Assembly: GCF_902168135.1 (NCBI RefSeq)
Contig: NZ_CABHOL010000021.1
Coordinates: 62,001 to 126,000, forward strand
Length of the DNA: 64,000 nucleotides
Direction: 5' to 3'
Source of the DNA: an uncultured Fluviicola sp.
GTDB lineage: Bacteria > Bacteroidota > Bacteroidia > Flavobacteriales_D > Crocinitomicaceae
Shown here: positions 26,050 to 34,500 of the stretch, one piece after another
Position numbering within the stretch: position 1 is the stretch's first letter
Layout: every line of letters starts with the position of its first letter
Program-made: the position numbers and the translations under genes
Notes under the pieces: model-generated
What the model was told of the DNA's origin: nothing
Seen by the model: only the letters and a program-made list of their open reading frames with translations
Databases searched by the model: none

Positions 26050-29000
26050 CATGCCCCACGATCTGGTGTCTTTCACCCGTCAGGATTTCACCGTATTCGA
26101 TTTTCCAGGTATAAACCCCGTCAGGTGAAGGCATCCCCGCATAAGTCCCGTCCCACATTTGAGCCAATGCATCTCCCGAGTAAATAAGTTCTCCCCAACG
26201 GTTGAAGATCTCCAGGCGGAAATCCTTGATATTAACACCCAATGCGAAAAATGTTTCATTCGTACCATTGTTGTCAGGTGTAAAAGTATTCGGAACATAG
26301 ATGATCGCATTGTAGAAAATATGTACTACATCCGAAGCTGAACAACCATTGATATCATAAATCGTAACGGTAAATGTCATCGGCTTGTCTGGCGTTGTAA
26401 CCGGACTCTGACAAACATTACAGGATAAGTATTCGGCAGGGCTCCAAACATAACTTACCGCAGTTGATGAAACCGCATTTAACTGGACCTCTTCTCCAAA
26501 AATGGCATATACATCCGGGTTTGTCTGAACGAACGGTGATGGGAATAAATTAACGCGCACATCTGCTGTATCTTTACATCCGTATTCATCTGTTCCGACA
26601 ACTACATAAGTTGTGGATACTGTTGGTTTCACCAAAACAAGTGATCCGTTCGACTGAAGGTATCCATACGGACTCGGTGACCAGCTGTAGGAAACTCCCC
26701 CTGAAGCGTGAATGGGTGTTGTTTCTCCCGGACAGATCGTCGTATCATTTCCGGCAAGAATTGTTGCATCATTTACCCGGACAAAAATACTATCCCGTGC
26801 AACACCGCATGCATTTAAAAAATCACAGTAATAATACCTGCTGGTTTGTGTACTGATGGTTACCTGCGGCCCGGTAACAGGAGTAATATCCGTTTGCGGT
26901 GACCAATCATAAGTAGTAGCACCCGAAACCGTAACTGTTCCGGAAGATCCCAAACAGTAGACGAGGGAATCCTGCATGACAGGTTGCGGCATAGTTGTAT
27001 CGACATGAATTTGAACCGTTGCTGTTAATTGACAGCCATCCGGAGTTGTTCCGGATGCGGTATAAGTAATGGATTGCAACGGTGTTGAAGTCGGCGTTAA
27101 ACTGGAAGGATCATCCAAATAAGTCGCCGGACTCCAGGTAATTTGAGAAACACCGGAAGCAAATAAATTAACGGAATTACCAATACATATAGCAGTATCA
27201 TTGGAAATATCCAGTGCTCCGTTCAACACACTGACTTGAGCATATACCGTATCAATTCCGCAACTATCCGAAACAATGCAAAAAATGGAAATGTCCTGGT
27301 CCGTAGTTACCATCGGGTTCGATATGTTCGGATTATTAAAGTACTGAACCGGTTCCCAGTGGTAAACTGTTCCTCCGAAAGCTTCCACTTGCACCGGAAC
27401 ATTTACACAAGTCTGCACGGTAGGATTTACGATTCCTCCGTTAAAATCACCGATATTGACGACAAACTGGACCGTATCGGGTGCATAGCACTGAGCTGTA
27501 TCGCGAACAATCAAAGTAACCGTATATTGGCCCGGTCCGCTGTAAACATGTGATGGATTTACCTGGTTAGAAGTCTGTCCGTCACCGAAATTCCATTCAA
27601 ATTGGTTCCCATTGGCACTATTATTATTGAAAACAACCGGGTCAGGTAAACAAACCAGTGGATCCGGTGCTGCTACAACCGCTTCAATGGAGTTCAGTTC
27701 GAATTTAAACGCTGCAAGATTACAATTCACACTTAAATTTTCAGGCCCTATTACTCCCGGAGTTGTAGTAAATCCAAAATTATTCCCACCACAAGCTCCA
27801 CAAACAGCATGATAAATATTCCCGTTCTTATCAAAACGACTGGTTCCACCATCTACATGATTGAATGACGAACTGGTACCACCGATGTATGTAGCATACT
27901 TCAATGTGGCTGCATTTTCACTTAAAACAGCAATCCAGAAATTACTTCCGTTCGTGGTCGGTTGAAACGCATCCGCGCTAACCGGGAAATTGTTCGAGGA
28001 ACTGGTCGTTGCCTGGCTGTTCGATGAATTTACGTTACCACCCCAACCCGAGAGGTAAATATCTTTGCAATTCGAGATCAAAAATGCAGTCGGGGAAATC
28101 TCAATATTCCCGGAACCTGCACCAATGGTTGTAACCCAAAGTTGGGAGGTCAGTGTGGGATTAAATTTCATAATAAACTGTCCTGAGTTCACGTTCCCGT
28201 AACAGCCCGGAGAAATAGTCCAGTTGCCGGCTGTCTGCCCCAAAACATAAACGTCGTCATCGTCATCAAGCTGTACGAAATAACTCTGATCGTAATCCCC
28301 GGTTCCGATGTAACTACCGGTCATTACTGCTCCTGTCAATGCATTAAAACGGGTCACAAAACCATCTCTTCCCGAATTATAACTTGCATCCCATCCTCCC
28401 GTGCCTAAATTAAGGTTCGTAGAACTGGTTCCACCGGTAACATACAGGCTTCCGTTTCCGGAAAGTGCAATCCCATTTCCTGTTTCATCCACCGCACCTC
28501 CGTAATAGGTCGACCAGACAACCGTTGCAAGGTTCTTGGTCATTTTCACCACAACGGCATCCTGTGCACCGTTGAGTGATGCCTGACTTGGAATAACGGT
28601 TGGGAAATCCGCGGATTGAGTAACACTGGAGAAATAAACAAAATTCTGATCCACAATGATCTCACCTCTGAAATTATCCCCATAATTGTACTGAAGCGTT
28701 CCGAAGCTGATCCCGTCATTCCCGGTTCCTCCCAAATAAGTAGAAGCCATAAGTGAAGTTCCGGTTGGATTTAATTCCAGTACATAAATGTCCGAGCCGT
28801 TGAATTTCAGGTTATCCGGACTTACGGTTACCCCGCCATTGAAATTAGACTGGTAACACAATGCCGATGTTGGAAAATTGGCAGAAGAGGTCACACCAAG
28901 TAAATACATATTTCCCAGATCATCCGAAACTATAGAATGCGGGGTTTCATTGCCGGCACCTCCGATATAGGTTGAAAAAATAAAAGCCGTACCTAAACCG

Positions 29001-29926
29001 TTGAATTTGGATATCCCAACATCAAATCCTTTACTTAACGGGCTGGTTACCGGTGCTCCGTCGGTAGGAGTACCGCCGTTAAATGTCTCACTCACAACTC
29101 CGGTTGTTACCGGGTATCCGCTTCCAAAAACAATTCCGCCTGCATACATATTCCCATTTGGGTCGGGTGCAGCAGTGAATCCCCAATTATCTCCAAGTGA
29201 ACCGGTAAAGGAGGAAAATGTGAGTGACGGATCTATGACGATCGTATCCGAATCGGTATAAGATCCGTTCAACGCAAAAGAAAAGATACCATCCTGCGAC
29301 TGATAGCTCACTTTTAAAGGTACTTTCCTCCCCTGTTTTAACTTCCAGGCAATTGGTTTTCCTTCTATGAAATATCCCAGGCCATGTTCCACTCTCAATT
29401 CTCCTGAAGGAAGCAGACTGGTTTCTTTTGCACCGTCGTATTTCCATTGAATATCGCTGGAGTTTCCGCCAGGCAAGATGATCCAGGAATATTTGGCTTG
29501 TTCTCCCTCTGTTGAGATCAATAGATCAATTTCCGGGTATTTGTTGGCATATCTGACTTCCCGTACATCATGAATCTCTGATTTCCAATTGGATTTGTCA
29601 GATCCCAGGAAGTAATTGCGGTAATAACTCTGTTTTTTGGATTCAATAATTGAAGCCGATTTTTTCGCATTCAAAAAGTGGGATTTAACACAATATCCCT
29701 TCATTTCTTCATCCTGGTGCTCAGTATCGTGGTCGTGCCCGTTGAACTGATAAAAAAAGTAAGTAAATCCGGTTTGTTCCAGGTACATGTTCCCTCCCTG
29801 GAGCCCAATTAGATAATCAATTCTTGAGTCCCATTGACCGCGGTTGGGGCGCATGGTCACAGACGATTCCTGCGCCATAACGGCACACGAAATCAGGAGC
29901 AGGAACACCAACATCAGTCTGAACAT
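26033..29926 (-). CDS. Giant SBBP-repeat / PKD secreted protein, T9SS type B
   Basis: A 1297-residue exported protein. The signal peptide is about 1-18 (ending AVMA), followed by a DUF7948-type N-terminal domain (about 25-235, starting with the typical RPNRGQWDSRIDY). SBBP beta-propeller repeats follow (about 240-725, units such as STYIGGAGNETPHSI, STYLGGTGNDGISF and STYYGGAVDETGNGI). A PKD domain lies at about 745-825 (FEWNFGDGQTSNQVNPSHVY), then several CHU_C/Ig-like repeats (VSYSWSPSPYG, and similar). The gliding-motility-associated type B sorting domain closes it (about 1205-1297: YVPNTFTPDNN, FNRWGELIY, WDGTYAGMPSPDGVY). The layout is common in Bacteroidota surface proteins; function is inferred as adhesion or matrix. 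It is a single-gene unit, convergent with the GT-C gene. Confidence 0.92.
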   Translation of the reverse strand: MFRLMLVFLLLISCAVMAQESSVTMRPNRGQWDSRIDYLIGLQGGNMYLEQTGFTYFFYQFNGHDHDTEHQDEEMKGYCVKSHFLNAKKSASIIESKKQSYYRNYFLGSDKSNWKSEIHDVREVRYANKYPEIDLLISTEGEQAKYSWIILPGGNSSDIQWKYDGAKETSLLPSGELRVEHGLGYFIEGKPIAWKLKQGRKVPLKVSYQSQDGIFSFALNGSYTDSDTIVIDPSLTFSSFTGSLGDNWGFTAAPDPNGNMYAGGIVFGSGYPVTTGVVSETFNGGTPTDGAPVTSPLSKGFDVGISKFNGLGTAFIFSTYIGGAGNETPHSIVSDDLGNMYLLGVTSSANFPTSALCYQSNFNGGVTVSPDNLKFNGSDIYVLELNPTGTSLMASTYLGGTGNDGISFGTLQYNYGDNFRGEIIVDQNFVYFSSVTQSADFPTVIPSQASLNGAQDAVVVKMTKNLATVVWSTYYGGAVDETGNGIALSGNGSLYVTGGTSSTNLNLGTGGWDASYNSGRDGFVTRFNALTGAVMTGSYIGTGDYDQSYFVQLDDDDDVYVLGQTAGNWTISPGCYGNVNSGQFIMKFNPTLTSQLWVTTIGAGSGNIEISPTAFLISNCKDIYLSGWGGNVNSSNSQATTSSSNNFPVSADAFQPTTNGSNFWIAVLSENAATLKYATYIGGTSSSFNHVDGGTSRFDKNGNIYHAVCGACGGNNFGFTTTPGVIGPENLSVNCNLAAFKFELNSIEAVVAAPDPLVCLPDPVVFNNNSANGNQFEWNFGDGQTSNQVNPSHVYSGPGQYTVTLIVRDTAQCYAPDTVQFVVNIGDFNGGIVNPTVQTCVNVPVQVEAFGGTVYHWEPVQYFNNPNISNPMVTTDQDISIFCIVSDSCGIDTVYAQVSVLNGALDISNDTAICIGNSVNLFASGVSQITWSPATYLDDPSSLTPTSTPLQSITYTASGTTPDGCQLTATVQIHVDTTMPQPVMQDSLVYCLGSSGTVTVSGATTYDWSPQTDITPVTGPQVTISTQTSRYYYCDFLNACGVARDSIFVRVNDATILAGNDTTICPGETTPIHASGGVSYSWSPSPYGYLQSNGSLVLVKPTVSTTYVVVGTDEYGCKDTADVRVNLFPSPFVQTNPDVYAIFGEEVQLNAVSSTAVSYVWSPAEYLSCNVCQSPVTTPDKPMTFTVTIYDINGCSASDVVHIFYNAIIYVPNTFTPDNNGTNETFFALGVNIKDFRLEIFNRWGELIYSGDALAQMWDGTYAGMPSPDGVYTWKIEYGEILTGERHQIVGHVNLLR

Positions 29927-30070
29927 ATATCTAATTTACAAAAAAGCTTACACCTAAGTTAAAAGAAGCTAAAACTGCAAGTAATCAGCCTTCTATACAA
30001 TAAGACTAAGATATCAATAAAAAGTTGTTTTTTGGTTGAACATTTCTTACCTGAATCGATTTAGAATCCG

Positions 30071-30079
30071 TAACTTTGC
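30071..30079 (+). promoter_or_regulatory. -7 promoter box for the purF operon
   Basis: TAACTTTGC is a perfect TAnnTTTGY box 12 bases before the ATG at 30092. No -33 TTG is evident at standard spacing. The upstream gap (29927-30070) holds nothing else recognised; no PurR-type operator or purine riboswitch was seen. Confidence 0.6.
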
Positions 30080-30091
30080 ACCTCATTTTTG

Positions 30092-31999
30092 ATGCCCATG
30101 AGCGATGCAATTAAACATGAATGCGGGATCGCACTCATTCGATTAAAAAAGCCATTACACTATTATGTTGATAAATATGGAACGGCTTTTTATGGTTTAA
30201 ACAAGCTTCATCTTTTAATGGAAAAGCAGCACAACCGAGGACAAGACGGTGCCGGAGTTGCAAACATTAAATTGGACATGGAACCCGGGGAGCGTTATAT
30301 TTCACGCTACAGAAGCATCGATCCGAAACCCATACAGGATATTTTTGACCATATCAACAGGCGCTTTTACGAAATCGGGGAAGAAAACCCGGAGCTGCTG
30401 AAAGATGTTGACTACTTAAAGAAAAATGCAGGGTTCACAGGAGAATTGTTCCTGGGACATTTGAGATACGGAACCTTTGGTAGGAATTCAATCGAGAGCT
30501 GTCATCCGTTCTTACGTCAAAATAACTGGATTACCAGAAACCTGGTCGTAGCAGGAAACTTTAACCTGACAAACGTAGACGAACTATTCGATGTGTTATT
30601 GGAAATCGGACAGCATCCTAAGGAAAAATCAGATACGGTAACCGTATTGGAAAAGATCGGTCACTTCCTGGATGTCGAAAACGATGAGATGGTCAGCAAA
30701 TACCAATCTCTCGGTTACAACAGCCACCAAATTTACGACAAGATTGCCGAGAATATCGATATTGAGCAGATTCTGAAAAGAGCTTCCGAAGTTTGGGACG
30801 GCGGATATGCAATGGCCGGATTACTTGGTCATGGAGATGCATTCGTATTGAGAGATCCGAACGGTATCAGGCCGGCATTTTATTTCGAAGATGAAGAAGT
30901 TTGTGTGGTAGCATCGGAAAGACCCGTTATCCAGACAGCTTTCAATCTAAAATACAACGATATCAAAGAACTGACCCCGGGACATGCTTTGATTATCAAG
31001 AAAAACGGTACTGTTTCCGAAGTGGAGATCAACGCACCGAAAGCTCCTGCAAAATGTTCTTTCGAGCGTATTTATTTCTCCCGCGGAAATGATTATGATA
31101 TTTACTCCGAGCGCAAAAATTTAGGGCGCTTCGTGGTTCCGAATGTATTGAAGACTATCGATTATGATTTGGATAATTCTGTCTTCTCCTTTATCCCGAA
31201 TACAGCTGAAAGCAGTTTCTATGGAATGATCAAAGGACTGGAAGATTATCTGAACGAACAGAAATACGAACAGTTATCTGCCATTGAAGGGAAACCCAGC
31301 CCGGAACAGTTGAAAGAAATCCTGAACCGCAGGGCCCGTATTGAAAAAATTGCCATCAAAGATGCCAAAGCACGTACATTCATCACACAGGATGATGCCC
31401 GTGATGACATGGTTGCACAGGTTTACGATATTACTTACGGATCTGTCGTTCGCGGAAAAGACAATCTGGTGGTTATTGATGACAGTATTGTTAGAGGTAC
31501 CACATTAAAACAGTCCATTTTGCGCATTTTAGACCGTTTGGACCCGAAACGCATTTTGGTTGTTTCTTCTGCTCCTCAGATCCGCTATCCGGACTGTTAC
31601 GGGATTGACATGGCCAAGATGGGTGATTTCATTGCTTTCGATGCTGCCATTACTTTGTTAAAAGAATCAGGTCGACAACATATCATTGACGAATGTTACC
31701 GCAAATCAAAAGAGCAGGAAAAATTACCCAAAGAGCAGATTGTCAATTACGTAAAAGAAATTTACGCCCCTTTTACAGCTGAAGAGATCTCTGCTCAAAT
31801 AGCGAAAATGCTTACTCCTGAAAACATCAAAGCAGAGGTAAATATTGTTTACCAGACGGTGGAAGACCTTCACAGAGCTTGTCCCGGAAATACCGGAGAT
31901 TGGTATTTTACAGGAAATTACCCGACTCCGGGAGGAAATAAAGTGGTGAACAAGGCATTTATTAACTATATTGAGGGTAAAAACGAACGCGCTTACTAA
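30092..31999 (+). CDS. purF: Amidophosphoribosyltransferase (long Bacteroidota form)
   Basis: About 635 residues, catalysing the first step of purine synthesis (glutamine plus PRPP to phosphoribosylamine). The N-terminal Ntn-hydrolase nucleophile Cys is in ECGIALIRLKK, preceded by about 11 residues that should be removed to free it. The glutaminase core (residues about 12-290) shows NRGQDGAGVA, LGHLRYGTFG and RDPNGIRPA. The phosphoribosyltransferase domain carries the PRPP loop VVIDDSIVRGTT. Length is well above the roughly 470-505 residues usual for PurF, with extra sequence around 60-110, 360-420 and at the C-terminus. Start candidates are ATG 30092 and ATG 30098. It leads an operon with a histidine kinase and gpmI. 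Confidence 0.95.
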   Translation: MPMSDAIKHECGIALIRLKKPLHYYVDKYGTAFYGLNKLHLLMEKQHNRGQDGAGVANIKLDMEPGERYISRYRSIDPKPIQDIFDHINRRFYEIGEENPELLKDVDYLKKNAGFTGELFLGHLRYGTFGRNSIESCHPFLRQNNWITRNLVVAGNFNLTNVDELFDVLLEIGQHPKEKSDTVTVLEKIGHFLDVENDEMVSKYQSLGYNSHQIYDKIAENIDIEQILKRASEVWDGGYAMAGLLGHGDAFVLRDPNGIRPAFYFEDEEVCVVASERPVIQTAFNLKYNDIKELTPGHALIIKKNGTVSEVEINAPKAPAKCSFERIYFSRGNDYDIYSERKNLGRFVVPNVLKTIDYDLDNSVFSFIPNTAESSFYGMIKGLEDYLNEQKYEQLSAIEGKPSPEQLKEILNRRARIEKIAIKDAKARTFITQDDARDDMVAQVYDITYGSVVRGKDNLVVIDDSIVRGTTLKQSILRILDRLDPKRILVVSSAPQIRYPDCYGIDMAKMGDFIAFDAAITLLKESGRQHIIDECYRKSKEQEKLPKEQIVNYVKEIYAPFTAEEISAQIAKMLTPENIKAEVNIVYQTVEDLHRACPGNTGDWYFTGNYPTPGGNKVVNKAFINYIEGKNERAY

Positions 32000-32007
32000 G
32001 AGAAGAA

Positions 32008-32913
32008 ATGCTTAAAAAACCCACAACTGTTTTTGTATACTTGCTGGGTGCTTACGTACTGATCCAGTTCCTTTGGTGGGGCTATCACCTTATTGATCTA
32101 ACCCGGGCATCGCAGCATACCGATGAACTGATTACCAAACGTATTGTTATGATCATCGGTGAAGGTTCGGTTTTCCTGGTATTGCTGCTTTTCGGATTGT
32201 GGAAAATCAAACGTTCCATCAAGAAAGAAATCCAAATGGCACGCCAGCAGAATAATTTCATGCTGTCTGTTACCCATGAATTAAAAACTCCGCTTGCAGC
32301 AACCAAATTATACCTGCAAACAATCCAAAAGCACAAGTTAAGCGAAGAGAAGCAGGTCGAACTGATCCAAAAAGCGCTGGATGAGTCAAGCAGGCTTGAA
32401 ACATTGGTAGAACAGATCCTGACGGCTTCCCGCCTCGAGCAGCAGGCAATGCCCCGCTTAATGACTTCCATCTCTTTGAAGGATTTCCTAACTCATTTAA
32501 TCAGTATTCAGGAAAAGCGATTCAACAGCGCTATCCGTCTGAATGACTTTGAAGATATCCAATTAGAGACAGACCCCCTGATATTTACCAATATTCTCAA
32601 TAATCTCATTGAGAATGGCTTCAAGTACGGGCATTCTGAAAAAGGCCTGGATTTGACTGTTCACAAAGAGAATGATTACTCTGTTTCGATCGATGTAAGG
32701 GATTATGGAAAAGGAATCCCGCTGGAACAACAAGACCTTTTATTTAAAAAATTCAATCGTTTAGAAAACGAGGAAACACGCACCACCAAAGGAACAGGAC
32801 TTGGTTTGTTTATAGCCAGGGAATGTGCACGTACTTTAGGCGGAAACCTTCGTCTGATTAAAGTCGACGGGCCGGGAGCATGTTTCCAAATACAAATGCC
32901 TTATGATGAATAA
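32008..32913 (+). CDS. Orphan membrane sensor histidine kinase
   Basis: A 301-residue HisKA/HATPase_c kinase. Two transmembrane helices (about 8-26 and 46-64) enclose a very short periplasmic loop, with no recognised sensor or HAMP domain. The H-box is SVTHELKTPLAATKLYL (phosphorylated His near residue 90). ATP-binding boxes are N (NLIENGFKYG), G1 (VRDYGKGIP) and G2 (GTGLGLFIA). No response regulator gene is next to it. It lies eight bases after purF, and its end overlaps gpmI by 11 bases, so it should be translated from the same message as these two metabolic genes. The small sensor region suggests detection within the membrane or through a partner protein; the signal is unknown. Confidence 0.9.
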   Translation: MLKKPTTVFVYLLGAYVLIQFLWWGYHLIDLTRASQHTDELITKRIVMIIGEGSVFLVLLLFGLWKIKRSIKKEIQMARQQNNFMLSVTHELKTPLAATKLYLQTIQKHKLSEEKQVELIQKALDESSRLETLVEQILTASRLEQQAMPRLMTSISLKDFLTHLISIQEKRFNSAIRLNDFEDIQLETDPLIFTNILNNLIENGFKYGHSEKGLDLTVHKENDYSVSIDVRDYGKGIPLEQQDLLFKKFNRLENEETRTTKGTGLGLFIARECARTLGGNLRLIKVDGPGACFQIQMPYDE

Positions 32914-34429
32914 TCAAAAAGTCGGTTTAATCATTTTGGATGGCTGGGGATTGGGCGACCAATCAAAAGCAGATGCCATTTTCAATGCGAAAACTCCTGT
33001 AATGGACTCATTGCTTGAGAAATATCCCCATAGTACTTTGACTGCCAGCGGAGAAGCCGTGGGGCTTCCTGACGGACAAATGGGAAATTCCGAAGTGGGT
33101 CATTTGAACATTGGTGCCGGGCGCATTGTTTACCAGGAACTGACGCGTATCAACAAATCCATTCGTGAAGGTGAGTTTTTCAAAAACCCGGTATTAACAA
33201 GCTGCTTTGAGAAAGCCAAACAGAATGGAAAAAAAGTGCATTTCATAGGTCTTGTTTCTAACGGCGGTGTACACAGTTCTCAGGAACATTTACATGCTTT
33301 GCTGGACATGGCAAAAAGCTATGAGCTGACTGATGTCTGGGTTCATGCATTTACTGACGGACGTGATTGTGACCCGAAAAGCGGACTTGGCTTTATTCAA
33401 AAACTGGAGGGCCACATGAAGCTGTCTACCGGCAAAATCGGATCTATTGTAGGCCGTTATTATGCCATGGACCGTGATAATCGTTGGGAACGTGTGCGGG
33501 TTGCCTACGATGCAATGGTAAAAGGAATCGGAACACCCTTTTCCGACGCCGTAAAAGCAATCGAAGCAAGCTACGAAGATGGTATTACAGATGAATTTAT
33601 CCTTCCGCTGGTAACCAATTCCGGCGATGGATTGATCCATGATGGTGATACCGTCATCTGTTTCAATTTCAGAACGGACCGTCCTCGGGAAATTAGTCAG
33701 GCATTAACTCAGCAAGCTTTTCCGGAATACGGAATGAAGCCTTTGCACATTGATTATTACACGATGACACGATACGATGCCAAATTCAAAAATGTGCATG
33801 TCATCTTTGAAAAAGATAATCTCCACAATACATTGGGTGAAATTCTCAGCAAGATGGACCGGACCCAGGTCCGTATCGCGGAAACCGAGAAATACCCGCA
33901 TGTCACTTTCTTCTTTAACGGAGGACGCGAAAAAGAATTTAAGGGAGAGTCGCGGATCCTGGTAAAATCTCCAAAGGTAGCCACTTATGACCTGCAGCCC
34001 GAAATGAGCGCTCCGGAAGTAAAAGAGCGGATTCTTGAAGAATTAAGAACGGATGAACCGGATTTTTTCTGTTTGAATTTTGCCAATCCGGATATGGTCG
34101 GGCATACCGGGGTTTACGATGCAATTGTAAAAGCCGTTGAAACAGTTGATTCCTGTCTGGGTGAAATTGTAAACCTGAGCATTCAATTAAACTACGAACT
34201 AATCATCATCGCCGATCATGGAAATGCAGATGTGGCATTCAATCCGGACGGATCCCCAAACACGGCACACTCATTAAACCCGGTCCCAGTAATCCTGGTA
34301 ACGCAAAAAGAGGACATCCATTTAAACCCGGGAATTCTTGCAGATGTTGCTCCCACTATCCTTGACCGGATGCGCATTGCCGCTCCACTGGAAATGCAGG
34401 GAAAAACACTGGTAGGATTAAATCATTAG
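32903..34429 (+). CDS. gpmI: 2,3-bisphosphoglycerate-independent phosphoglycerate mutase
   Basis: A 508-residue, Mn-dependent cytoplasmic enzyme of glycolysis and gluconeogenesis that interconverts 3- and 2-phosphoglycerate. The metal and start motif ILDGWGLGD, the phosphorylated Ser in GQMGNSEVGHLNIGAGR, the RYYAMDRDNRW motif and the C-terminal metal site IIADHGNAD are all present. Length matches the family. The start ATG lies within the last codons of the kinase gene (11-base overlap), which indicates translational coupling. A bidirectional terminator follows. Confidence 0.97.
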   Translation: MMNNQKVGLIILDGWGLGDQSKADAIFNAKTPVMDSLLEKYPHSTLTASGEAVGLPDGQMGNSEVGHLNIGAGRIVYQELTRINKSIREGEFFKNPVLTSCFEKAKQNGKKVHFIGLVSNGGVHSSQEHLHALLDMAKSYELTDVWVHAFTDGRDCDPKSGLGFIQKLEGHMKLSTGKIGSIVGRYYAMDRDNRWERVRVAYDAMVKGIGTPFSDAVKAIEASYEDGITDEFILPLVTNSGDGLIHDGDTVICFNFRTDRPREISQALTQQAFPEYGMKPLHIDYYTMTRYDAKFKNVHVIFEKDNLHNTLGEILSKMDRTQVRIAETEKYPHVTFFFNGGREKEFKGESRILVKSPKVATYDLQPEMSAPEVKERILEELRTDEPDFFCLNFANPDMVGHTGVYDAIVKAVETVDSCLGEIVNLSIQLNYELIIIADHGNADVAFNPDGSPNTAHSLNPVPVILVTQKEDIHLNPGILADVAPTILDRMRIAAPLEMQGKTLVGLNH

Positions 34430-34449
34430 AACCATCCAAAAAATACGAA

Positions 34450-34482
34450 GGGCGTCTCGGTTAAACCGAGACGCCCCTTTTG
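34450..34482. terminator. Bidirectional terminator between gpmI and the convergent anchor-L gene
   Basis: GGGCGTCTCGG pairs with CCGAGACGCCC around a small TTAAA loop, followed by CTTTTGTTT on the plus strand. It lies 20 bases after the gpmI stop and 19 bases after the stop of the minus-strand gene. Confidence 0.85.
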
Positions 34483-34500
34483 TTTATAATAGAATTAATA

